Part shown: piece by piece, positions 1 to 5,911 of the stretch | Layout: every line of letters starts with the position of its first letter | How positions within the stretch are numbered: position 1 is the first letter of the stretch | NCBI GenBank assembly: GCA_021163585.1 | Contig: JAGGTW010000086.1 | Location: forward strand, 1 to 9,515 | Length of the DNA stretch: 9,515 nucleotides | Reading direction: 5' to 3' | Source: Desulfurococcales archaeon | GTDB taxonomy: Archaea; Thermoproteota; Thermoprotei_A; Sulfolobales; NBVN01 | Made by a program: the position numbers and the translations under genes | The notes under the pieces: model-generated | The model's database searches: none | Seen by the model: only the letters and a program-made list of their open reading frames with translations | What the model was told of the DNA's origin: nothing

Positions 1-81
1 AATGAAGTCATATTTACGGAGAGGTTCACCAAGGATGAGTTCACAGGTGAGTCAGGTGAGCGCTCAGAAGAATCAACCTGA
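1..81 (+). CDS. Possible C-terminal tail of an upstream gene (partial)
   Basis: Frame 1 is open from the first base to a TGA at 79-81. It would encode 26 residues, starting NEVIFTERF and ending in a hydrophilic, glutamate- and serine-rich tail. It overlaps the proposed aIF2-gamma start by 47 bp. Such a tail is plausible for a real protein end, and other genes here overlap by about 30 bp. In crenarchaea the gene before aIF2-gamma is often ribosomal protein S6e, but I cannot recognise S6e in these residues. A 26-codon open frame can easily occur by chance, so this is only a candidate. Confidence 0.25.
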   Translation, partial: NEVIFTERFTKDEFTGESGERSEEST

Positions 82-1288
82 GGTCAACATAGGTGTCGTA
101 GGTCACGTCGACCACGGCAAAACAACATTAGTTCAGGCAATAACAGGTGTGTGGACCGCGCGCCACTCAGAAGAGCTCAAAAGAGCAATGACTATCAAGC
201 TGGGTTACGCTGAAGCAGACATATACGAGTGTAGAGAGCTACCGGAGCCAGATAGATTTGTATCTGATCCGAGCAGGTGCGGGAGTGAGGTGAGCTATAG
301 AAGAAGCATTTCATTCGTTGACGCACCAGGACATGAGGTACTAATGGCTACGATGCTCTCTGGCGCGGCCCTAATGGATGGTGCAATACTTGTTGTAGCT
401 GCTAATGAGCCGTGTCCGCAGCCTCAAACTAGAGAGCACTTCGCGGCACTCGACATTATTGGTGTTAGGAATTTAGTGGTAGTTCAAAATAAAGTTGACG
501 TAGTATCAAGGGAAGAGGCCGTGAAGAACTATAATCAGATAAAGGAGTTCCTCAAAGGGACATGGGCTGTGGACGCCCCGATAATACCTGTGAGCGCACT
601 TCACAAGGTAAATGTCGATGCAGTGATAATGGCTATAGAGAAGTTCATACCGACGCCCGAAAGAGATCTGTCATCACCACCTCTAATGTTCGTTGTCAGG
701 TCTTTTGAAGTAAATAAGCCCGGCACTCAACCCAACGAGCTTGTAGGTGGTGTAGTAGGCGGCTCCCTGCTGCGCGGTGTTCTCAGAGTAGGTGATGAAA
801 TCGAAATAAAACCTGGCATCAGGAGGGAGAAGGGAGGTCGGGTGGTTTATGAACCACTGACATCAGAAGTGGTTAGTATCAGGTTTGGGACACGGGAGTA
901 TGATGAGGCTAGACCGGGAGGTCTTGTTGCTATAGGCACCAAGTTAGACCCCGCATTAACTAAGGCAGACAGACTAGTCGGCAATGTACTAGCTAAGGCA
1001 GGAACCTTACCAGATCCTCTTTCAACCGTGAGTATTGAGTATAAGCTCATGGAGAGAGTAATAGGTACTAGAGAACTTATTAAGGTGCAGCCACTAGCCA
1101 AGGGGGAGAGGATAATGCTTACAGTAGGTGCGGCAGTCACATTAGGAGTAATTACTAAATTAGGCAGAGATAGGATGGAGCTTATGTTGAGGAGACCTGT
1201 AATTGCCTGGAAAGGAATGAGGGCGGCAATCAGCAGGCAGGTCTTAGGGCGCTGGAGGCTCGTGGGCTGGGGGAAAGTAGTAGACTAG
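35..1288 (+). CDS. eif2g: Translation initiation factor aIF2, gamma subunit (GTPase)
   Basis: This is the GTP-binding core of archaeal aIF2, which delivers initiator methionyl-tRNA to the small ribosomal subunit. Counting from the ATG at 35 it has 417 residues, close to the usual ~410-415. Visible motifs are the P-loop GHVDHGKT (23-30), switch I around KRAMTIKLGYA, G3 DAPGHE, G4 NKVD and G5 SALHK, followed by two beta-barrel domains ending in the conserved GRWRLVGWG. The frame is open back to an ATG at base 2. I prefer the ATG at 35 because GGAGAGG lies at 18-24, about 10 nt upstream, and family members start just before the PEVNIGVVGHVDHGKT stretch. The zinc-knuckle region between switch I and G3 keeps only two cysteines instead of the usual four (see findings). 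The PIN-domain gene follows 18 nt downstream. Confidence 0.97.
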   Translation: MSSQVSQVSAQKNQPEVNIGVVGHVDHGKTTLVQAITGVWTARHSEELKRAMTIKLGYAEADIYECRELPEPDRFVSDPSRCGSEVSYRRSISFVDAPGHEVLMATMLSGAALMDGAILVVAANEPCPQPQTREHFAALDIIGVRNLVVVQNKVDVVSREEAVKNYNQIKEFLKGTWAVDAPIIPVSALHKVNVDAVIMAIEKFIPTPERDLSSPPLMFVVRSFEVNKPGTQPNELVGGVVGGSLLRGVLRVGDEIEIKPGIRREKGGRVVYEPLTSEVVSIRFGTREYDEARPGGLVAIGTKLDPALTKADRLVGNVLAKAGTLPDPLSTVSIEYKLMERVIGTRELIKVQPLAKGERIMLTVGAAVTLGVITKLGRDRMELMLRRPVIAWKGMRAAISRQVLGRWRLVGWGKVVD

Positions 1289-1306
1289 ATGATAGAGTAG
1301 GTATGC

Positions 1307-1738
1307 ATGGCTAAGGGTGTAGCCAATAAAGCGAAGAAATGTAGGGTTATTCTTGATACTAGCGTGCTACTGATGGTGTATGAAGGAGTAGATGTAATTG
1401 AGGAAATAGAGAATTCATTGGGTATCAAGTGTGAGTTCTTAATTCCCTCAGCAGTTATTAGCGAACTCGTAAGGCTGAGGAAACAGAAAACTGGGTGGAG
1501 GGGCAAAGCAGCAGCCGTAACGCTACAGTACATTGAGGGCAGAGCTAGTGAACTCAAGCTACCTCCCAATATGAATTATCGTACAGCTGATGACGTGATA
1601 GTTGACATAGCTAAGAATTTTAGGGACAAATTCATCTATGCGACAGTAGATAAGGAGCTGAAGCAGAGGTTAAGGGGGCTTAACGTACCAATACTTACGT
1701 GGTGGTTTGGAAGGCGAAAATTCACTATCGTAGCTTGA
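1307..1738 (+). CDS. PIN-domain protein, Fcf1-like (probable RNase, rRNA processing)
   Basis: This is a 143-residue single-domain PIN protein. The expected acidic metal-binding positions are present: D17 in the N-terminal LDTSVLL, E53 in SELVRL, D95/D96 in TADD, and D115 in the C-terminal ATVDKEL. A full acidic set suggests an active Mg2+/Mn2+-dependent endoribonuclease. The pattern resembles the archaeal COG1412 family related to eukaryotic Fcf1/Utp24, which cleaves pre-rRNA; this assignment is from memory of the family, not from a search. It lies between aIF2-gamma and Rpo7, with no antitoxin-like partner beside it, which argues against a VapC toxin. The ATG at 1307 has only a weak SD (GTAGGT region at 1299-1303), so translation may depend on coupling to the gene before. 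rRNA processing is inference; the PIN fold is well supported. Confidence 0.85.
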   Translation: MAKGVANKAKKCRVILDTSVLLMVYEGVDVIEEIENSLGIKCEFLIPSAVISELVRLRKQKTGWRGKAAAVTLQYIEGRASELKLPPNMNYRTADDVIVDIAKNFRDKFIYATVDKELKQRLRGLNVPILTWWFGRRKFTIVA

Positions 1739-1743
1739 TAATA

Positions 1744-1753
1744 CTTAAAAATA
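1744..1753 (+). promoter_or_regulatory. TATA-like box upstream of rpo7
   Basis: CTTAAAAATA lies five bases after the PIN gene stop. Its centre is about 25 nt before a predicted transcription start near 1773-1775. That would give a leader of about 15 nt containing the SD GGTGGT at 1781-1786, just before the ATG at 1790. This suggests a new transcript begins here inside the cluster. Confidence 0.55.
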
Positions 1754-1789
1754 GAGTTCATAAACCATATAGTTGGTTCTGGTGGTAGA

Positions 1790-2329
1790 ATGTTCAGGCT
1801 GATTGAAATTGAAGACATAATTAGGGTTCCTCCAGATAGGTTCGGTGAGGAACTGGAGAGGATAGCGTACGAGCAACTCAGGGAGAGATACATAGGGAGA
1901 GTTGACAGAGACTTAGGATTAGTTATAGCTATAACTAATATTAGAGTGGAGCCTGAGGGTGTTATTCTGCCAGGTGACGGTGCAACATACCATAAGGCTA
2001 GAGCTGACTTCATTACGTACTACCCAGTAAACAATGAGGTTGTTGAGGGTGAGGTTGTGGATGTCAAGAAGATAGGAATATTTGTTAACATAGGTCCTAT
2101 AGATGCCTTCGTACACGTATCGCAGATAACAGACGACAGGATGGTATATGATGAGGCTAGAGGCGCGCTGATAGGTGAGGAGACCAAGCTGACTATAGGC
2201 AGGGGTGATGTGGTTAGAGGAAGAATAGTTAATGTGACGATAGCACCGCCAGCACTCATAAGAGTTGGCATGACGCTCAGGCAGCCAGCCATGGGTAAGA
2301 TTAAGGAGGGGTTAGGTAGTGCCAGCTAG
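1790..2329 (+). CDS. rpo7: DNA-directed RNA polymerase subunit Rpo7 (E')
   Basis: This 179-residue protein is the archaeal counterpart of eukaryotic Rpb7. With Rpo4 it forms the stalk of RNA polymerase, which helps open-complex formation, binds emerging RNA and aids termination. The N-terminal RNP-like domain (about 1-78) begins MFRLIEIEDIIRVPP. The C-terminal S1 RNA-binding domain (about 82-165) contains EGEVVDVKKIGIFVNIGPIDAF followed by FVHVSQITDD. Length is normal for the family (~180-190). The ATG at 1790 has a strong SD (GGTGGT at 1781-1786) and an upstream TATA-like box. Its last 11 bases overlap spt4, so the polymerase stalk subunit and an elongation factor are probably translated together. 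Rpo4 is not encoded in this window. Confidence 0.96.
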   Translation: MFRLIEIEDIIRVPPDRFGEELERIAYEQLRERYIGRVDRDLGLVIAITNIRVEPEGVILPGDGATYHKARADFITYYPVNNEVVEGEVVDVKKIGIFVNIGPIDAFVHVSQITDDRMVYDEARGALIGEETKLTIGRGDVVRGRIVNVTIAPPALIRVGMTLRQPAMGKIKEGLGSAS

Positions 2330-2537
2330 GAGGAAGTACTCAAAGTTGTTTAAGGCATGCATTAAGTGTAAGTACTTAGTGCCCTTAGATACACCTAGGT
2401 GTCCTGTCTGCGGCTCAGAGAACTTCACTGAGAACTGGTCAGGTATTGTAATCGTGGTCGATATGGAGAAGTCAGACATAGCTAAAATGCTGGACATTAA
2501 GGTCCCAGGAAGGTACGCAATAAGGCTCGGTACCTAA
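2319..2537 (+). CDS. spt4: Transcription elongation factor Spt4 (RpoE'')
   Basis: This 72-residue zinc protein pairs with Spt5 and clamps RNA polymerase during elongation. The zinc site is C14-x2-C17 with C28-x2-C31, followed by GSENFTENWSG and an IVIVVDMEKSDIAKMLDI segment typical of archaeal Spt4, ending in PGRYAIRLG. Length fits the family (~60-75). The start is GTG at 2319, inside the end of rpo7, with an SD GGAGG at 2305-2309. No ATG lies in frame before the first zinc cysteine. The 11-bp overlap with rpo7 points to coupled translation. A gap of about 77 bp follows, holding the eS24 promoter. Confidence 0.94.
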   Translation: MPARRKYSKLFKACIKCKYLVPLDTPRCPVCGSENFTENWSGIVIVVDMEKSDIAKMLDIKVPGRYAIRLGT

Positions 2538-2571
2538 CCTAATTAACTGCGCAAATAGAGGAAGTTAAGAG

Positions 2572-2580
2572 TTAAATTTT
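2572..2580 (+). promoter_or_regulatory. TATA-like box upstream of eS24
   Basis: TTAAATTTT is centred at about 2576. The expected transcription start is near 2601-2603, giving a leader of 12-14 nt that carries the SD GGTGA at 2603-2607 before the ATG at 2615. It lies in the largest gap within the informational cluster (2538-2614). Confidence 0.5.
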
Positions 2581-2614
2581 GTTCATAACTAAAATAGGAG
2601 TAGGTGAAAGATGC

Positions 2615-2947
2615 ATGCAGGAACAGGAGATAAAGGCATTAAGGACTGCAAACCTCCCAGGAGCTGCAGTACTCTACGTGATAAGGGAGAGGGATAATAA
2701 GGTAATTGGTAGGCTGGAAGTATACTGCATAATAACACATGTAGGTAGGGGGACACCCTCACGTAAGGAACTAATAGAGGTTATGTCATCATTGTACTCT
2801 AAACCTCCCGAACTAGTAGTTGTTAAATACATTAGGAGTGACTACGGTATAGGGAGATCACGTGTCAAAGTACATATTTACGAAAGCGTTGAAAGGCTGA
2901 AGAGCTTTGAACCTGAGTACATACTTAAGAGACTAAGGGTGAGCTAG
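2615..2947 (+). CDS. rps24e: Small-subunit ribosomal protein eS24
   Basis: This 110-residue protein of the archaeal small ribosomal subunit shows the family core: an N-terminal strand pair with NKVIGRLEVYCIITH, the signature GRGTPSRKELIEVM, then PPELVVVKYIRSDYGIGRSRVKVHIYES. The frame extends back to a TTG at 2579. I chose the ATG at 2615 because it has GGTGA 8 nt upstream, fits the predicted short leader, and gives a length near that of other archaeal eS24 proteins. Only one base separates its stop from the eS27 start, and its last codons carry the SD for that gene, so the two are very likely coupled. Confidence 0.93.
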   Translation: MQEQEIKALRTANLPGAAVLYVIRERDNKVIGRLEVYCIITHVGRGTPSRKELIEVMSSLYSKPPELVVVKYIRSDYGIGRSRVKVHIYESVERLKSFEPEYILKRLRVS

Positions 2948-2948
2948 T

Positions 2949-3113
2949 ATGGCATGGAGGCATAAGCTCTATGATTATAATTACGAGAAAGGTACAATTA
3001 AGTTGAAGAACAAGATATGCCCTAAATGTGGTAGGGTCATGGCATTTCATAAGCAACCTGTGCCACGTTGGCACTGCGGCTATTGCAGCTATGTTGAGTA
3101 TGTTAGAAAGTAA
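2949..3113 (+). CDS. rps27ae: Small-subunit ribosomal protein eS27 (S27ae type), zinc ribbon
   Basis: This very short gene encodes 54 residues. The zinc ribbon is C24-P-K-C27 with C43-G-Y-C46, in the order NKICPKCGR and later WHCGYCSYVEYV, typical of archaeal S27ae. The N-terminus, with KLYDYNYEKGTIKLKN, matches the short basic lead-in of the family. The ATG at 2949 follows the eS24 stop by one base, with an SD GGTGAG at 2938-2943 inside eS24. The pair eS24-eS27 next to kae1 is a familiar archaeal arrangement. The family normally has a few more residues of GPGVF-type loop between the cysteine pairs; here the loop reads RVMAFHKQPVPRW. Confidence 0.92.
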   Translation: MAWRHKLYDYNYEKGTIKLKNKICPKCGRVMAFHKQPVPRWHCGYCSYVEYVRK

Positions 3114-3129
3114 ATAGGTTGTTTCATTA

Positions 3130-4131
3130 ATGAAGACTATAGTACTTGGTGTAGAATCAACAGCGCATACTTTTGGTGTAGGTATAGTTAAGGAGCGCGA
3201 GATCATAGCCGACACCAGATATAGATATGAGCCAGAGAAGGGCGGCATACACCCTAGAGAAGCGGCCTTATACTTCATGAATATAGGGCCCAGTGCTATT
3301 TCAGAAGCGCTGAGGTCCGCAGGGATAAGTGCGAGGGACTTGACGGGTGTAGCCGTAGCCTTAGGGCCTGGGCTAGGCCCGTGTCTAAGGGTAGGTGCCA
3401 CCCACGCTAGGGCGATGGCTGCCTACCTGAACAAACCACTTATCCCAGTAAATCACGCAGTAGCACATATAGAGGTAGGTAAGTTAGTTACGAACGTCAA
3501 GGATCCGCTAATCGTTTATCTTTCAGGCGGTAACACATTAATCGCTGCATTTAATGAAGGGAGATACAGGGTCTTTGGTGAGACGCTCGATATAGCCTTA
3601 GGAAACTTCATGGACACCTTCGTGCGTGAGATCGGATTGGCACCTCCTTATGTAGTAAACGGTGTGCACCAGCTAGACAGGTGTGCTGAGGAGGGTAAGG
3701 AACTGATTGACTTACCGTACGTTGTTAAAGGTCAGGATGTTTCATTCTCAGGGCTATTGACGGCAGCACTCAGGGCAGTCAGGAGAGGTGTACCAACCGA
3801 GAACGTGTGTTATAGCGTCAGGGAGATAGCGTACTCAGCAATAGTCGAGGTCTCAGAGAGGGCTTTAGCACACACTGGTAAGAAGGAGGTACTAGTTGTT
3901 GGTGGTGTAGCAGCTAGCAAGTACTTGAAGGAGAAGTTTGAGGCCATGACAGGCTCTCGGGGGGTCGAGTTAGCTATTGTGCCACCAAAATACGCAGTAG
4001 ATAATGGGGTCATGATTGCGTGGACAGGCCTGCTCGCATTTAAGTCAGGTATTACTGTAGAGCCCGAGAGAGCGTATGTCAGGCAGAGGTGGAGGCTGGA
4101 TGATGTTGACATCCCGTGGTTTGGGCAGTGA
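3130..4131 (+). CDS. kae1: Kae1, KEOPS tRNA t6A threonylcarbamoyltransferase subunit
   Basis: Kae1 is the catalytic subunit of KEOPS. It transfers threonylcarbamoyl from threonylcarbamoyl-AMP to A37 of ANN-decoding tRNAs. The 333-residue length is normal. Motifs of the ASKHA/TsaD fold are present: VLGVESTAHTFGVGI at the N-terminus, GPGLGPCLRVG, the metal-binding H109 and H113 in NHAVAHIEVG, Y130 in VYLSGGN, the ETLDIALGNFMDTF segment, VSFSGL, VVGGVAASKYL, and D291 in VDNG as the last metal ligand. GNFMDTF replaces the more usual GNALDTF-type sequence. The ATG at 3130 has only a weak SD (AGGTTG region) and lies 16 nt after eS27. The 3' end overlaps bud32, in a different frame, by about 30 bp. 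In some euryarchaea the two are fused; here they are separate. Confidence 0.97.
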   Translation: MKTIVLGVESTAHTFGVGIVKEREIIADTRYRYEPEKGGIHPREAALYFMNIGPSAISEALRSAGISARDLTGVAVALGPGLGPCLRVGATHARAMAAYLNKPLIPVNHAVAHIEVGKLVTNVKDPLIVYLSGGNTLIAAFNEGRYRVFGETLDIALGNFMDTFVREIGLAPPYVVNGVHQLDRCAEEGKELIDLPYVVKGQDVSFSGLLTAALRAVRRGVPTENVCYSVREIAYSAIVEVSERALAHTGKKEVLVVGGVAASKYLKEKFEAMTGSRGVELAIVPPKYAVDNGVMIAWTGLLAFKSGITVEPERAYVRQRWRLDDVDIPWFGQ

Positions 4132-4783
4132 GTTAGAGGTATTAGCTGTTGGTGCTGAGGCAGTCTTACTGAAAGGATATTTCTTGGGTATTAAGTCTGT
4201 ATACAAGGTTAGGGTACCTAAGCCGTATAGGAACCCCAAATTAGACCTTAAGGTGAGGCGGGAGCGCACGTTAGCAGAGGCTAAGCATATGATTTCAGCT
4301 AGGAGGGGAGGCGTAAATTCTCCCTATATTCTCTTAGTAGATCCCGACGCAGGAGTAATAGTTATGGAGTATATAGAGGGTGACCTACTCAGGAACATAC
4401 TCAATAGTTTACCTGAGTGTAAGGCATGTACACTTCTAGAGCACATCGGTATAATGACTGGGAGGCTACATAATGAAGGAATAGTTCATGGAGACCTGAC
4501 AACTTCAAATATCATTGTATGTAGGTGCATCGGTAAGCCCTATCTTATTGACTTCGGACTAGCAAGAGCTAGTGAGGATATCGAGGATAGAGGTGTTGAT
4601 GTGCACCTATTCCTGCGCTCGCTGGAGAGCGCCCATTTTAGAGTTAAGGATATGGCTTTCAGATGTTTTCTTGATGGATACGGGAAGGTAGTCGGTGAAG
4701 AGAACTTAACTAAAGTTGTAAATAAGGTTAAGGAGATAAGGCTGAGGGGTAGGTATGTTGAAGAGAGGAGAAGACATTATTAA
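4100..4783 (+). CDS. bud32: Bud32 (PRPK), KEOPS kinase/ATPase subunit
   Basis: Bud32 is the small atypical protein kinase of KEOPS; it binds Kae1 and acts as an ATPase. Counting from the ATG at 4100 (227 residues), it starts with GAEAVLLKG and carries the nucleotide-binding lysine K36 (VYKVRV), an alpha-C glutamate near E60 (RTLAEAKHM), the catalytic HGDLTTSN (D132, N137) and the metal-binding DFG (D151), then EDRGVDVHLFLRSLESAH, and RLRGR near the end. The frame opens at an ATG at 4076, but GGTGGAGG at 4088-4095 favours ATG 4100 or the adjacent ATG 4103. The C-terminus runs on as YVEERRRHY instead of the usual short RSMxG-like end, because the frame continues into the next gene. It overlaps kae1 by 32 bp and the pyrophosphatase gene by 29 bp. 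Confidence 0.95.
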   Translation: MMLTSRGLGSELEVLAVGAEAVLLKGYFLGIKSVYKVRVPKPYRNPKLDLKVRRERTLAEAKHMISARRGGVNSPYILLVDPDAGVIVMEYIEGDLLRNILNSLPECKACTLLEHIGIMTGRLHNEGIVHGDLTTSNIIVCRCIGKPYLIDFGLARASEDIEDRGVDVHLFLRSLESAHFRVKDMAFRCFLDGYGKVVGEENLTKVVNKVKEIRLRGRYVEERRRHY

Positions 4784-5357
4784 GGTACGCGTAATCACTG
4801 AAAATGAGGGTAAGGCTAAAGAGTTCATAGAGCTGGGCAGGGCTTTTGGAATAAGTGTTGAGATAATTAGGGCACCTAAAATCGAAATACAATCAGAGGA
4901 CCTAAGGGAAATAGCTATGTACTCAGCTGTTAACGCATTAACGTATGTTAAAGACCGTGTGATTGTTGAGGATGCAGGCTTATTTATAGATGCATTGAAC
5001 GGTTTCCCAGGTCCATACAGTAGCTACGTCTATAGGAAGTTGGGTGTGAAAGGGATACTTAAAATCATGGATGGCGTCAGTAACAGGAAGGCATGTTTTA
5101 AGTCGGTAATAGCTTACGCAGCACCGGCTGGGTCTGTGAAGATCTTTGAGGGAGTGGTATATGGTAGAATAGCTCTTAATGCCAAGGGTCGGGAAGGTTT
5201 CGGGTTCGACCCCATATTTATTCCTGAAGGAGAATCAAGAACTTTTGCTGAGATGAGTGTGTGGGAAAAGAACAAGTACTCGCATCGTGCTAGAGCTTTC
5301 AAAAAATTAGCTGAGTGGTTGCGAACAGCTTTTAAAGCCTCAGATACTCATACGTGA
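4755..5357 (+). CDS. XTP/dITP pyrophosphatase (Ham1/RdgB family)
   Basis: This 200-residue enzyme is predicted to hydrolyse non-canonical purine nucleotides (XTP, ITP, dITP) to monophosphates, cleaning the nucleotide pool. Family motifs are the N-terminal ITENEGKAKEF, the acidic VEDAGLFIDALNGFPGPYSS with likely catalytic D73, GFGFDPIF (148-155), and the C-terminal SHRARAF (176-182). Family members usually read TSN or TGN where this has TEN. The ATG at 4755 gives about eleven residues before the first strand; GAGGGG at 4744-4749 is a usable SD. The start lies inside bud32, so translation is probably coupled. Membership in the Ham1 family is clear; substrate choice is inferred. Confidence 0.94.
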   Translation: MLKRGEDIIKVRVITENEGKAKEFIELGRAFGISVEIIRAPKIEIQSEDLREIAMYSAVNALTYVKDRVIVEDAGLFIDALNGFPGPYSSYVYRKLGVKGILKIMDGVSNRKACFKSVIAYAAPAGSVKIFEGVVYGRIALNAKGREGFGFDPIFIPEGESRTFAEMSVWEKNKYSHRARAFKKLAEWLRTAFKASDTHT

Positions 5358-5360
5358 TAG

Positions 5361-5366
5361 GGAGGT
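5361..5366 (+). promoter_or_regulatory. Strong SD for uS15
   Basis: GGAGGT lies 6 nt before the ATG at 5373, in the 15-base gap after the pyrophosphatase stop. It is among the strongest ribosome binding sites in the window, in keeping with high demand for a ribosomal protein. Confidence 0.7.
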
Positions 5367-5372
5367 TTAGTA

Positions 5373-5858
5373 ATGAATAAGGGTAAGAAAAAAGGACAGT
5401 CGCACTCGACGAGACCCCCAGTAACAGTAGCACCTAAGTGGGTTCAGTACTCACCAGAAGAAATAGAGATGATAATAGTTGAGCTGGCGAAAAAAGGCTA
5501 TACACCGTCGATGATAGGCATTATCCTAAGAGACCAGTATGGAATACCGCTCACGAGACCTGTCTTGGGAGTTAAGCTGCAGAAAGTACTTGAAAAATAC
5601 GGCATAACGCTCTCGATACCTGAGGATCTATATCACTTAATGAAGAGAGCGATCAACCTTAGAAGACACTTGGAGGAGCACCCCAAGGATACGCACAGTA
5701 AGAGGGGGTTAATAGAAGTTGAATCAAAAATTCATAGGTTAATAAAGTATTACAAGAGAATAGGCAGATTACCGCCTGATTGGAGGTACGACCCCGAAAG
5801 GGCAAGGATTCTTGTTTCACAGCCTTTAGTTAACATACCTAAGGAGTTAAGAAGTTAA
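5373..5858 (+). CDS. rps15: Small-subunit ribosomal protein uS15
   Basis: This 161-residue protein binds 16S rRNA in the platform of the small subunit. It has the longer archaeal/eukaryotic form, with an N-terminal extension (about 1-70) that includes WVQYSPEEIEMIIVELAKKG and RDQYGIPLTRPVLG. The core S15 domain carries HPKDTHSKRGLIEVESKIHRL at 103-123 and KYYKRIGRLPPDWRYDP. The very basic start (MNKGKKKGQSHSTR) is typical. The start is fixed by a strong SD. The downstream gap of 53 bp holds a predicted promoter for the RecJ-like gene. Confidence 0.96.
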   Translation: MNKGKKKGQSHSTRPPVTVAPKWVQYSPEEIEMIIVELAKKGYTPSMIGIILRDQYGIPLTRPVLGVKLQKVLEKYGITLSIPEDLYHLMKRAINLRRHLEEHPKDTHSKRGLIEVESKIHRLIKYYKRIGRLPPDWRYDPERARILVSQPLVNIPKELRS

Positions 5859-5871
5859 TGGTACATTAAGA

Positions 5872-5879
5872 CTTTAAAG
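5872..5879 (+). promoter_or_regulatory. TATA-like box upstream of the RecJ/Cdc45-like gene
   Basis: CTTTAAAG is centred at about 5875-5876. The predicted transcription start is near 5900, giving a leader of about 12 nt with the SD AGGGT at 5901-5905 before the TTG start at 5912. It could give the RecJ-like and pcc1 genes their own transcript. Confidence 0.45.
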
Positions 5880-5911
5880 TTGAGGTTATGGAATGATTAT
5901 AGGGTAATTAC

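Noticed and set aside
847..1140. Minus-strand open frame opposite aIF2-gamma
   Set aside because: It is antisense to a strongly conserved gene, with no recognisable domain and no convincing start signal; it is a shadow of the coding strand.
1307..1738. VapC-type toxin
   Set aside because: There is no antitoxin-like gene adjacent; the neighbours are conserved informational genes and the sequence fits an Fcf1-like housekeeping family better.
2148..2192. C/D box RNA-like arrangement inside rpo7: ATGATGA, CTGA, GTGAGGA, CTGA
   Set aside because: The order of boxes is right, but the C' box has a mismatch, the second spacer is only 7 nt and the terminal stem is weak. The stretch is fully explained as coding sequence for the S1 domain of Rpo7.
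2579..2614. Upstream TTG extension of eS24 by 12 residues
   Set aside because: The extension would begin at or before the predicted transcription start and lacks an SD; the ATG at 2615 has a good SD and fits family length.
2925..3401. 158-codon minus-strand open frame across eS24, eS27 and kae1
   Set aside because: It spans three clear plus-strand genes and two intergenic junctions, and its translation resembles no family I know.
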